DNA of 64,000 bases from Anisakis pegreffii (lineage: Eukaryota; Nematoda; Chromadorea; Rhabditida; Anisakidae), in assembly GCA_035041965.1 (NCBI GenBank), contig JAPYMA010000051.1, forward strand, positions 62,001-126,000, read 5' to 3'. This document shows, one piece after another, positions 48,901 to 61,354 of this stretch (the first letter of the stretch is position 1; each line of letters starts with the position of its first letter). The notes beneath the pieces were generated by a model. The model was not told the origin of the DNA and ran no database searches. It saw only the letters and a list, made by a program, of their open reading frames with translations. A program made the translations under genes and the position numbers.

Positions 48901-51900
48901 AACATGTTTTTGAATCACACCAAAAAATATTTGCCGAGAAAATTTGACTTTTTATGAGTTATCAAGAAATCAAAACTCAACGCAACTTCATTTGAGAGAT
49001 TCTTAAGCGAACTTTTTGTGCTCCCATTGTATGAACAGGAAAAGGAATTGAATATGAAGAAATGATGCATTGATTTTGATAGCAATTAATTCAAATTTTG
49101 ATTCGATTGTAATTTGGGGTGACAATGAAAAATTTTTGCGTATCTTCTCAACTTCAAAAATTTCAGTACTTCATTTGTCTCAGCTACCACTTTGGCTGTG
49201 CATAACGCTCAGCTTGGCAATCGCAACAGTATCCTCACTCATCATTCATTTCTTCCTCGTGGAGAAACTGAAACGCTACATTGAAAGTAGGTTTGGCCAC
49301 TCACTTCAACGTATAAAACTTGTACTGTTCACATACACACTGAAGAATGTGCATTTGTCAAGTCTGTAAGGTCAAGAATGCTTAAGACAAATATGTTTTC
49401 AAACCATAAAACTACTATTGAATCGATTAATGTAGGACCAATGCTAATAGCCTCTCTTTTAGAAAGTCATGATTTTAGATACCTTGTTTCGAATCCAGTG
49501 TCGTAGATTTGAAAATAACTGATCATTTGATGGAAGGTGTAATTCATTAAAGTGAATCCCATTGAAAGAATACGGGCAAAGTGTTTTTGCAATGAATTTC
49601 TAGAGTTGCTTTTAGGATCAAGTGAAACTCGTGCGAATGATACGAAAAGCCCAAAAGCATTGAATGGAATTTCGGTAACTGCCGATAAATCACTTGAATT
49701 TGATACGGACATAAACTCGAATTGTAAGTTCTGAACAATCATTCCGTGTGATTAGTTCAACTTGTCCCTATTCAGGTCTGCGTGGAACAATATCCGAATG
49801 ATATTCACGTTGGAAAATTCCGATGTTATCAGAAATAAACTCTTCGTTTTTGATTTCCATAATGACTTCCACGATTTCCATAAAAATCAAATTTAGATAG
49901 TATTGCCTCTTCCGTATAGTCTTGCGCGAAATTCTCATTTTGATCAGCCAATATTCTGAGGATGTTTCGAAAATTCCAATAAAATGATCGTAAAATTTGT
50001 AAAATCGCTCTTCGAATCAAACGTCCAGCATCCTCTCTTCCTCGTCCTCACATCAATACCTTTGTTAAACTGGTCGCATCGATAATCATCTAACTATTCG
50101 TTACAATCACTGTTTTTCCAGTGGTTTTCATAGAATCCATTCAAATCTAATGAAATTTTCTCCATTCCTCAACGCAAATCACCTTTCCATGATCCGCAGT
50201 GATTTGGCATTCCAGAATATTTCATATATCAATTCAAATTTCAGCTTTGGAACGTGTGGACGGCATAATCATCTTAAATGGATCACCAAAGAGCAAACGA
50301 AACGAACAGCCGAAATCGAAGCTGAGAATGATTGATCTGGACGATGAATCGCCTCAGTTAAAAAGTATGTTATAATAACAAAAATGAAAGTAAGTTATCA
50401 GTGAACTGCATGCCTAATATTCAGTATCAGTTGCATAAACCACGTTATACAATTATGTAAGAACCTAATATTATCATTTTCAGCTTATCATCGTTATCAC
50501 TGTTGTCTGGTTACCACTCGATTATTTCTACACTTTATCATAATATCAATGCTTTCTCGCTTTTTTGCACTCCAATTTCTTATGGAGTTCAAATTTTAAG
50601 GTGACTCATCGAATGTGTGGACAGTGCAAAGTGAGATTTCCAAGCATCCTTCCGATCAGACCGCAACTGTCGTTCCGCAGAATTCATCAGTTTCATCGGC
50701 AACAAAATCAGTCATAAAATGTGCGTAGTGAAAATTTGTTGTTGTTCAACTCAAGTCTTCAGATACATATCGATAACATTTTGAAGCACGCTAAAAATCC
50801 AAATTTATGCCACCGATAGATTGAAATTGAGTTTTTTTCGCAGCGAGATCGAATAGAAGTTAATGAAAAATAACTTGTGAGTTAAATAAAGCACAATGTT
50901 CAGCAATTATGGATCTTATGGAAGCAATTTCAGCCATAAAACATTCCGTTCGGTCAGCGCTGCCGTCGCGTGAACGCAAAATTGATTCAAAAACACTACG
51001 AATCTTCTCGTCAATTCAAGTGTTCACCGCATGTTTTGCCGGATTTGCACATGGTGCTAATGATGTCAGGTGAAACGATTTCTTCAAATTCACATATCAC
51101 CTTGATCTTGTAATATTTGGTAGCAAAAAATTGATCTTCACTTACCTTACTTACATTGATAATAATTTGAAATTGATTGTACAAATGGCGTTAATCTGCG
51201 TATTCTCTTTCAACGTGAACTAAGCTTATTCGACCAATGCCGTTGGTGTTTGATTTCGGTATTCGTTTGAATGTTCAGTTACTGATGAGTTTTGTTAATT
51301 TTTTAAAATAAAGATGTGAAAGAATTTCAGTAATGCAATCGCTCCAGTCACAGCTCTGCTGGCGATTTACATGAATATGGATGTGATGCAAAAAGGTGAA
51401 ACGCCGATCTATGTTCTGCTATATGGTGTTTTTGCGATTTGTATTGGTCTTGTGGTACTTGGTAGGAAAGTGATTCGTACGGTTGGTACGAGAATGTCTG
51501 AAATCAATCCCGCAAGGTACAGTTGCTTCTGATTCGTTCAATAACCAACAAATTGAGTGAATCATATGGTATAAACGCGATCAAATTGTCGTTTACCATT
51601 CGGTCTCGAATTGCTGAAAAACCACGAGAAGGACCTTCACAATATCATTACCACAGAAGTAAAAACTTGTTGAGAGCCGAAATGTTTTGAAGTGTGTCGA
51701 TGAATACCATGCTGAGACACGATTACTTCCACAATCAGATCTTACACCACATGATAATTTGAATTCACACTGCTTTCAGTGGGTTCACAATTGAATTCGG
51801 TGCTGCCGTAACGACATTGGTCGCCAGCAAAATTGGTTTACCGATTAGTACAACACATTCTCTGGTAAGTTGTAAGATTAAGAAGTTTATAAAGATGTGC

Positions 51901-52837
51901 TTCTCAGGAATTGTTATCCACCATGACGATTATACGATATAGTGATGACGATTATCAGCTGAGGTTACGCTACTAATAAGTTGAAGCGATGCGATTTGTT
52001 TTGTCACAAGCAAAAATAAACCAAGGAAATGATTAAATATTAGCTGCAAATTGTGTGGAATGGTAGGTGCGGGAAAAAACGCAGAAATTTAGCCATAGCA
52101 ACGCATGTGAAAAACGTTTGATGCAACATGTGAAAACAATGACTGAATGAAAAAAGTTGAGCTTCTTTTATTGCTCTGTGTCTCGAATTGCTTCTGATTC
52201 ATTTAGTGACCTGGGTGATTAGGCTAGAAAATGAGTTGTTTTTTTGAATGGTGCAGTCACTTTAACTTTAAATCATCGAATAGTGGCTTCAGCTATGTGC
52301 ATACAAATTTCAGGTTGGAAGTGTTGTATTTGTGGGCATGGTGAGGTCGTCAAGAGCAGGTGTCGACTGGAAATTATTCAGGAATATCGCATTATCTTGG
52401 GCTGTTACATTACCTATATCGGGTAGGTTTCAGAGCACTGTTTGAACATAGTGCATAGTACGATCAGACTTTTGTGTTCTACTAATGGAAATTAAGAAAC
52501 ACGATTGTATCGTATTCACTGCCCAGTTCAGATCATTTGATTGAGTGGCCAGAAATTTCATCAAAATTAACAATCGATGATTCTCGTCGATCAAATTTTA
52601 CATCTCACGCGAATATTTTGACGAAGCTTTGCTCGTTTAAAAACATATTTTTTGTCAAGTATTGACTCTTTCAAAATTTAAATGCCCCTGGCCTTGGAAG
52701 CAGCATTCTCATGGTGACTCTGCCTTGCATCCGAAAGTATTCCTAAAATTGTTCACTTGTTGGCATCTCTTAAACTGCCATTAATTTCAGGTTTTATATC
52801 TGCCGGTCTTATGTTTCTTCTAGGACTACTGATTTGA
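45958..52837 (+). CDS. Sodium-dependent phosphate cotransporter, PiT/SLC20 family (tandem copy 1)
   Basis: Fifteen exons: 45958-46026, 46245-46422, 46638-46739, 46883-47023, 47441-47526, 48084-48180, 49167-49286, 49616-49723, 50245-50364, 50601-50720, 50934-51069, 51331-51516, 51780-51864, 52314-52422, 52791-52837; 567 codons plus stop, all phases consistent. PiT proteins import inorganic phosphate with Na+ across the plasma membrane. The two inverted PiT signature repeats are clear: [20 protein letters not shown] near the N-terminus and [20 protein letters not shown] in the second half. [16 protein letters not shown] and [13 protein letters not shown] match the conserved Thr-Thr-His segments. 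Many hydrophobic segments flank a polar loop (about exons 49616-50720) rich in Ser, Lys and Asp. The gene ends [13 protein letters not shown] second copy lies 3.9 kb downstream. Confidence 0.96.
48228..48314 (+). repeat. Degenerate tRNA-like element (tRNA pseudogene or SINE head) in a PiT intron
   Basis: GGTTCAATTCC at 48292-48302 matches the RNA polymerase III B box. Upstream, TAGCCCGACTCAGTCTCGGCGAC resembles a Leu/Ser-type A box and D arm at a plausible distance. The T-arm context, CGTGGGTTCAATTCCTG, is close to tRNA-Leu, but the stem pairs poorly, so it is not a working tRNA. Just downstream, ACTGTGAAATAGTGT partly inverts ACACTATTCAGT from inside the element. Confidence 0.4.
48521..48567. 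repeat. Intronic hairpin, 21 bp stem
   Basis: The arms 48521-48541 and 48547-48567 pair over 21 bases with one C-C mismatch, around a 5-base loop. It lies in the PiT gene 1 intron 48181-49166. Both arms contain GTTTTTATCATT or its complement and GATGACGG or its complement. Confidence 0.8.
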
Positions 52838-55758
52838 GTCATCCAAATGATAATACGAGAGATTTTCGCAAAGAGATGGAATGCTTTCTCGAAAAAAAAT
52901 CAGCAATCAACAAGAGGTTTAATCAATGCAAAACAAAAGTTTTGACTAATCGGCCAAAGGTTTGTTAAGTTCTCGAATTGCCGAAAGTCGCATTCTGAAT
53001 GCGGTATTGCTGGAATCATGTAACTAAAAGGATGTCCTTGAAATTGAATGCAAAGTTCAATTTTCAACAAATGTACAGTAGTTGTGATTAATTTATTCGT
53101 TGATTGTTCTCAGTTTTATCGTTACTATTTCATCGATAATAATACTAATAATAATAATAATATTTCGATCACCTACTGTCAATTCACTTATTTCTATCTC
53201 AATTAGGCTGCAATCTCGATGCCTTATGGGAACTTCAATCGCTGCTTTTGAGGTTAGATGCGCACATCAGAAATTTGTCGACTTAATCTGTAGAATATTG
53301 TAGTTTTCGCTTAACAGCAAGTGAGCACTCATGAATTGACTATCTTGGGAAATCAAAGGAAATTTAACCAGTTTCGCATGCATCCCGAAGCGATAACAAG
53401 TGCTTAAACAAATTCTTTAAAATGACCACAGAAAATTCATATGTGAGCACTCACTGAATACGCATGCCCTTTAGAAGTGTTCCTTGAAGTGTGTTGACAT
53501 TTTGAAACTGCTTTCTGGACTAATAAACATTTTCAAGTAATCATTTCAGAGTGGTTCCTAGATTCCTTCCCAGGGAGGCGTTTTCTTCTGAGTAAACTTA
53601 ACATTACGTTGACTTTTTTCTGTGTGAACCGTTCGCAGCATTTATTGAAATTCAAATGTGATATAAGTGACATTGTGGTTGTCTGATATTGTGATCTGTT
53701 CTTCAGTCTGTGCTCTCAGTCGTTTCGAATGAGAAAAGTGCATAATAAATTTGAAACATTGCAGTGATTTCAACGAAGCTCATTTTAAAAAGACTAAAAT
53801 TCCGAAAAAATTTCATCGTTTCACCCATATCAGCTGGATTTTGTGGCAGGAGACTTCGCTTTCTTCATTCATATGAATGGATGGAATTGTGATGAAATCA
53901 TATGCAATTTTCATCGTTATAACACTCTTCTCATGTCATTTCAGGTTTCTATGTTGTTCAGAATAATATACTTTGATATTGTTGTGTTTTCGATGAAAGT
54001 TTCACTAGTGCATATTGTTTGTGATGAACATTTCTTGAATGCGGATCTCTTCACTTGAATTATAATTTTGAAATGATATATCATAGTTATGCTGTACTTG
54101 TATTATTCCGTTTATATGTGTGCATTTTGAATTATTGTTATCATAAAAGATAATATTACTCTGGCAGGAACACTTCGATTGGTACTACTGATTATAGATT
54201 CTGTTGCTGCCGGAGTCGGCGGAGTATGTGAATAAAACAATTCATTGACTAGGTGGTGATCTTGCAGCGTTGTATGCAACATCAGAAAATGTGAACTCGC
54301 AAGAAGAAACTGATTCGCTAGTGTTGAATCAGATCCGTGATTACAGCAACATTAACTGATCCAAAAATTTTTTGAAGCATTAAACGTTCCCGAAAAAGTG
54401 GCAAGATGCCTTAAGTGATCAGTGAATATCACGATGTCTTCGGCAAATACTGTCTATGATCTGGTCACATCAACTTGATGAATAGAATACGATCTGCACA
54501 GTAATCTTGATAACGACCAAGGAGAGGTAAAATCGAAACTTGAAAACAAACTTATAGCTTCCCACTTATCAAAATGTTTTCGATAAGTAACTGACTATGA
54601 GCAAATCCATTGTTGTTCCATGATCTCAACTGGCACATTTCAGAAATAATTGTGAGCAGTTTTTTAAAAACTTAAAATATTGCGTCGATTTCCCAGATAA
54701 CAATGCAAATCGGGTAATATCCACAACTTCTCAGTTCGCTTACAATTTGAGAAAATAGTAATGATTAGTATTATTACCTCTTGATCCATAATTTTTGAAG
54801 CAATCGCCACTAAGATGTGTCACTAGCATACTGTTGCTCCCATTCTACAGCATTGCTGAGAATCTAGATTCGGCTATCAATTTAGAAGTGAAATAGCATT
54901 TAATACAGCAAAAACTTTGAACTGAAAGCCTTCGAAGAAGGGAGAAGATCGAACTCGCCTGACTGAGGAGGTGTACAGTCGATACCGTATCACTAATTGG
55001 ATGACATTTTAGGATATAAAATTTGGATGCAATAAATATCAACAATTTGCTATCTTGAACAAACAAGCATTGACTCTGCTGCATACTGAGACCAATTACT
55101 TTCTGATGCAATGCAAAAAATTAAATTTCATCTCAAATTGCCGATTGTATGTACTTTAATCTCGTTCACTCTCTGATCTGCCCGATTACTTTAAAATTTC
55201 TCTCACCGTCACGTCACCATCACGGCCACATCTCCATGACTAGCATCAATATAACCGTGACAAAATGGCAAATGTCAACGACATCTTCCCTATCTCATTG
55301 AATGGGGAATCCGAATCTATCATTTTATGGGAGCTTTTTATTTTTTTTGGCCAACATCGATCAGATTTCACTCATCAGCAGTCATTAAAGGCGCCATCCC
55401 ATAAACATTCCGATCGTCCGGCTCTGACCATTATTTATGGTTTATTCTCAAATGCTTCAACAAACAACGCACACACATAAGCTTATCTCTCGATCGTTGA
55501 TGCTCATGCAGTTGTTTTATCCAAGTGCTTGTTCGCCTCGAAAAGCGCACTGCAGTTTGTTCCTGTCTTCGAAAGTGACTTTCAAGACGCGATAATACAG
55601 AATTCAAAGAAAATTCACAAATATAAACAGTATACTCTCTAGAAAACTGCAATGACCATACGGCAATTGGGTAGAATTTTTGCAACCTCAAGCAATTTGT
55701 AGCCAAAAATACCTAAATTCCACGGAATTCAATCAGGGGTGGTATTCCAAGAAAAAGA

Positions 55759-55824
55759 ATTATAGCCTACGGTTTGTTGACTGATCATGTGAAACTGATC
55801 AGTCAACAAACAAAAGACTATAAT
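55759..55824. repeat. Precursor-like hairpin: 16 bp perfect inner stem, 7 bp outer stem
   Basis: The inner arms 55772-55787 and 55796-55811 pair perfectly (GTTTGTTGACTGATCA with its complement) around an 8-base loop TGTGAAAC. After a symmetric 6-by-6 internal loop, 55759-55765 pairs with 55818-55824 (ATTATAG with CTATAAT). The 66-base size, loop and internal bulge resemble an animal microRNA precursor. I do not recognise a known microRNA seed. Confidence 0.8.
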
Positions 55825-56116
55825 CATAGAACTTTTTCATGATTGCTCGGTATACAATGGAAAACCATGTTACTGATAATGATATTGATAAGCGCATTCT
55901 TTAAAAACAATGGAGTGATAATGGCATTCTTTCGGTCCATCTGAAATGCATACGAATGATTGAGGTGAAAAAAAGAGGAGATTTTTTGAGATGACGTTTC
56001 AGCTTGATACAACTTCTATAAAAGGGAACACCTCAAACACTGATTCAAGTCGTTCATGTGCAACGCTCACCTCAAGTACCGTATCAGTGATGCTTGAATT
56101 GAGCAATTTTTGTCCA

Positions 56117-56551
56117 CTAGTCAGGCCATGCTTGATTTCTCAGCGTTCGCGCAGCATTTGTTGGGATGTTCTCACATTCCAAATATGTTCGCGTTTTCCA
56201 GAAGCTTTTCAGACACGTTCCAATAGATCGCAATAGAACGCACCCAAAATTGGTCCAAAAGACTGCAAAATTTACCATCGCATAAGGTGTCAGTTTGTCA
56301 CGGTAAATGATTCTTTCTTGTACTGTGCACACTTTTTGATTGAAATCGCTCTTCAGCTAGCAGTACTGCACATTAAATTTCACTTTGATATCGAAACAAT
56401 CACCAAATTGCTTAGCAAAGATCGCGATTTTGTTTGTGGGCCTCTGTTTCGCTCCAAATGCGCAATTATAAATGCAATCTAATCGCAGAGGAGCCGGGAG
56501 TAGTACTGCGAAAATTAATGCCAGAAATAAGTTCGCATCTAGCAGACACAA
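56117..56551 (-). other. Two in-frame open segments separated by one stop (possible relic)
   Basis: On the minus strand 56551-56357 (64 codons, starting with a hydrophobic stretch ANLFLALIFAVLLPAPLRL then Cys-rich) and 56332-56117 (71 codons) share the same frame. They are separated by a TAG and a few further codons. The plus strand also has a 117-codon frame over 56434-56787. Only one of these can be meaningful, and possibly none is. No domain is recognised. Confidence 0.2.
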
Positions 56552-56750
56552 TCTTGCAAATCGCCTGTAATGAGGTCAGCCTTAGGAAGCACGATGTGAT
56601 ATGCTTTACCGTAGTTTTGCATCATGTTTTATGTGAGAACGGAAGGATGAAGCGTGGAAATTCATCTCTTTGCTTTTTCAGTCAGCTCATTTGGGATAAT
56701 CTTTCAATTGTAAAGCGTTTGGAAATCACTGCAGAGAAGAATCAACAGGG

Positions 56751-59700
56751 ATGGACCTACTCACTTCGACCATTTCGGCCATCATGACCACCACCCAAAT
56801 AACTCTTCATGAGTTTAGGGTAAACTATTTGGAAATCTCAAAACTCTAAATGCCCTTGTACTGAAACATCAGTTTGTTGTCCATGGTACATAACTGGTTG
56901 ATCATTATGAAACTCTCGAATTGACTGAAGAATGCTGAAACTTCGAAAATTTTCTCATCCTATTTGATAGAATTCCATTGAGAAGAGATGATTATTTAAG
57001 AGATGATTGATTTCTCAAAACTTCAGAGTGAATTGCTATGGGCACTGATCGTCGGTATCATGCTGGCGTTCGTGCTTGGCTTCGGCATGGGCGCCAACGA
57101 CGTGGCGAACGCATTCGGTACTTCGGTTGGCAGCGGGGTTCTGACCCTGAAACAAGCGTACGTTCTCGCGACAATTTTCGAAACACTCGGAGCGCTATTG
57201 GTTGGTTACAATGTAACGGATACAATGCGAAAAAATGTCATCGAAATTGGTCTATATGAAAGTCAACCAAAAGAACTGCTCATTGGTCAGGTGGCCATTC
57301 TTGCAGGTATTATCTCGTACTGCATCACCAGTTGCATCATGACAGGACATTGAGCACAAGTTGATAGCAGTATTCTAGTTTGATTGCATATAAGGCATCG
57401 ATCGCCCGCTAAGGAATCTAAAATTATGGTGAAGTTTGCCTCAAGCAGTCGAACGAGATTGATCTGCTCAGAATATTTCAGAATAGAACAGGATCAAAAT
57501 CACAGTGATTTCGAAGTTTGCAATGAACGTTTGTAGAATTTGAGTTTTTTAAATCAAAAATTGAATGAGTGAATCAGTTCAGGTTGCTCAGCATGGCTGA
57601 TGATTGCCACTCTGTTGCGTCTTCCTGTCTCAACAACACACAGCCTGACGGGTGCAACTGTCGGTTTTGGACTAGTTACTCGTGGTGCATCCGGTATTCA
57701 CTGGAAACAAATCGGAGCTATTGGTAAATTTTACTGCGAATCTTTTTACGTTGAGATCGAAAATTTAGATGGTGAGGTCGAAAACGTAGCAGTTAACCAG
57801 ATGATGAATTTTCAATGATCATTAAACAATGTACGAATTTCTTATGCACACCATCCATCAGAAATGAATATCACTCAGGTTATATTGAAAGAAACTGTTA
57901 ATGTTGTGCTTTCAGTATTGTCGTGGTTCACCTCACCTGTTCTATCTGGCATCGTATCGTCAGTGCTATTCGTCATTGTCGATTTCACCGTTTTGCGTCG
58001 GGTAAGAAGTAATGCTTCTTTGCCTTAAACACCAACACGTTTCATCTGTTAGGTAGCAAGCAAGTGCTTTCGATACGCTATTCGTTTCCCACATTCTGTT
58101 TTTTCTTCACTTAACAATGCAGCAAATGAATCAAATGTTCCCCTATGATATGAGAACAAAATTTTAGAATAAATCAAATTCTGTGGTGCAATCAAATAAA
58201 TTTTCAGAATGATCCATTCAAATGTGGACTTCGTATGTTGCCAGTGCTTTATTGGGGATGTATTGCATTCAATACGTTTGCAGTTAGTTATCAAGGCTCA
58301 AAGTGTGAGTTGCGTTGAATTTTTTGTTGCATTTCTTGCATTGCGTGAAGCAAAAAAAGTTTTGTCCTTGAGCTATGCTTGAATTTTAGAAATCATCCCC
58401 CCCCATTTTCTCCCCTCACCCCAAAAAAGGAAGAAAATTTCCAAAATTCAGTTAAACGCTCCATTTCTCAATGCTGCATTCGAAAAATTTCGCCTTCGAT
58501 TTTGGCGATCATCAGTCACATTTGCCACCAATCGCTTTATTATGCTAACGGATGTTGCAGTGCTACATTTGGCTTCACTTCCATTGTGGATGTCGATTAC
58601 CATCAGTCTTGGACTAGCCACTGTTTGTGCAGTTGCCATACAATTCATAATGGTACCGCGAGTGAAAGCGTGGATTGAAAGTGAGAGTTTGCTGACATTT
58701 TGCAATTCCAGTTGAGATTCACTGCATAGTGATATATTGAACGTTTGGAGTCAGTTCACGAATATTTTATTGATGTATTCCATATTTTATCGATGTAATC
58801 ATATTGACTAACCTTTAGTAAGTTGAGGAAACTTCTGAACTTTGGAACTTTAAATTTCTAATGTTGAATATTAAAATTTCGGCCAATCATGTTGCTGACT
58901 TGTTTTTAGAGTTTCAGGAACATTTGCGAATGAAAACAAAGGAGCATTTGAAAATTTCGATGATGACTGCGATGATAATCTCTCCTATGAGAGCGTTTCA
59001 ATAGAAAAGGATAGTTTCAGCGGTGTTGTCGTATGTGAAAGTACGTCGTTTTTCAATCAGTTCACGAATTCCAGTTTTCAAATCACCAAAAAACCATAGG
59101 TTCACGAAATGGTTGTGTTGTTTTTGAGAATTAATGAATGATGATGCGAAACTTCGCTTAACTTCAAAACTTCGTTTCAAAATACTTGCTACTGCTGAAA
59201 CATCACAATGAATGATGCGAAACGAAGAACATTTGATTGAGGAAGGCGGTTGTTTATGTGAAAACTACCAAAGCATATGTTAGGAGTCGAAAAAAACAAC
59301 TGCAACTGTTCCCTCTCATGAAACAAGTTCTCATGAAAGTTGATTTTGGCTTTGGAAAGATTTCGAATTGTTCGCTTTGTCTTTATAGAACCTCCAATAT
59401 GGACGACTACAGCGAGCGATTATAGCCGTTCGAGCATCAGCAGTGGAATTAGCATACAGTCACTTAAATCGACACTTAATCCGACCATTTTTGATCGTAC
59501 GTTTTCAGCACGAATTGGTTTTTGTTGCACTTCGAGAATTGATGAAAACGAGAATTGTTCTCAGAAACTGTTTGTAAAAGTAAACAAATCCTTCGGGGAA
59601 AAATTTTCGCCAGAAATTGACAAAAATGTATGGTGAGTATGGTTGTACTTTAGAACTGTACCGCTAAATGCTAAAATTTTGATGGTTTTCAGCTATCAAA

Positions 59701-61354
59701 TCATTTTTCAAATGGTTTTTACCGAACAAAATGATAAAAGAAGATGCAAAAACACTGAAAGTCTTCAGTTCAGTTCAAGTTCTTACGGCTTGCTTTGCCG
59801 GATTTGCTCATGGCGCTAATGACGTAAGGTGAGAGGATGCCGCACAAATTCCTGTTCCATAGAGGCTGTGTGAATGCAATACAAAAACGAATGCATGAAA
59901 AATTTTGAATCTGCAAAAAGTTGTCATCTTTTGAAATGGCTATTTTTTTGTTTAGCCATATTCAGTGGATCATCATTAAGTGATCATCACCTCAAACGGT
60001 TAAATGCGTTTCCAGAAATGTCGACTAACCGTTACTTTTTAATTTTAGCGATCAACTTTTGCAAATTTCAGCAACGCAATCGCTCCACTCACCTCATTGA
60101 TTCTCATCTACGAACAAATGAGCGTTTATCAGACGGGTGAAACACCAATTTATGTGCTGTTTTTTGGTGTGTTCGCGATTTGCATTGGTCTAGTGTGTCT
60201 TGGCAAGAAAGTCATCAGAACAGTCGGTACAAATATGTCAGAAATTAGTTCGGCCAGGTAGACTTAAATTGAATCCCATTCTCAAAGTAATATGAAAATA
60301 TTAACAAGGATGGACACAATAAAAATAGCAACAAAATGCAAAATGTTCAGCACATATGCAGAAGTAATTGACTGAAGCGATAAAACAGCAACATTATATG
60401 AACATGTGTTTCAAAGCGCATCAGTGTACCACAGCACACCACAATGAAACATTCTTATCAAATCAGCCAGTCACCAAATTAGATCGTTTCAATAGGAAAC
60501 GATAGAGTTGAGTGTGTGACAGACAGGTCAATTTGAAAAGTGATTTGTTTATTTACTTATCAATATCGAGATGCTTTCAGTGGATTCACAATCGAATTTG
60601 GAGCAGCTTTCACCGCACTTCTGGCCAGTAAAGCTGGTCTTCCGATCAGTACGACACATTCATTGGTGAGTCGTCATTTCAGCGATCATCAAGCAAGAAT
60701 GCTGCACCCAAGCAAGCTTAAATGTTGCTTCAAGGATATTTTGGACTATAATTTGAACGGATATCATAAATAATCTAATCTGAATATCGAATGTTGTTGT
60801 GGACAGCAATTAATATTCGTTTAATTCATGTCAGAAAAATGCATTCCAGAGATTTTATTCTCGAACATAAGGACAGTGATGGATTTGTTTCAGGTAGGCA
60901 GTGTTGTAGCGGTGGGTTCATTGAGATCAAGTCAAGGTATTGACTGGAAAATATTCCGCAATATAGCACTTTCATGGGTTGTAACACTTCCTGTCTCTGG
61001 TGAGAACGCTCTTTGCATAAAATCCTTATATTAATCGTTTCTTCCTAACAGTAATTGATCAAAAAATCCAAATTCTGGTGGGAGGCCGCATCAACTAAAA
61101 CTCGAAATATCATGAAATATTGACAGAATTCAGTGACGGAAAAATTATCAATCAGATGATTTCGCTCTAACTTTTTGTACTGATCATTTTGGAGGTGAAA
61201 ATACCAAGGAATAAACGACGTTCCCGTGAGATTCTTTATGGTTATGTTGCACTTATACTTCCATTTCAATAGTTTACTCATTAGTAATTATGTTTTTTTT
61301 TCAGGTTTGATATCAGCCGCCATTATGTATTTGTTGAAACTTATTGCTTTGTAG
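56751..61354 (+). CDS. Sodium-dependent phosphate cotransporter, PiT/SLC20 family (tandem copy 2)
   Basis: Thirteen exons: 56751-56819, 57027-57306, 57583-57723, 57916-58001, 58208-58304, 58561-58680, 58918-59040, 59389-59496, 59693-59828, 60072-60257, 60581-60665, 60894-60999, 61305-61354; 528 codons plus stop, all phases consistent. Signatures: [20 protein letters not shown] and [20 protein letters not shown], with [16 protein letters not shown] and [14 protein letters not shown] chose ATG 56751 over the in-frame ATG 57003. The 69-base first exon at 56751 matches the first exon of copy 1 in length, phase and sequence (MDLLTS...HEFR against MDLSTI...AEFR), and CTTCAG at 57021-57026 is then the acceptor. 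The cytoplasmic loop is shorter than in copy 1. Exon 59389 could instead read on to about 59638, but that breaks the phase into the next exon. Confidence 0.95.

Larger units (their letters stand above)
52838..56750. other. Spacer between the two tandem PiT genes
   Basis: 3.9 kb. It holds a strong hairpin at 55759-55824 and an AAT-type microsatellite near 53139-53163. At 56117-56787 there are overlapping open frames on both strands. No gene is recognised. The right end presumably contains the promoter of PiT gene 2. Confidence 0.4.

Noticed and set aside
57003..57026. ATG at 57003 as the start of PiT copy 2
   Set aside because: It lies in the last bases of an intron ending CTTCAG. The paralogue and a matching 69-base exon at 56751 support an upstream start.
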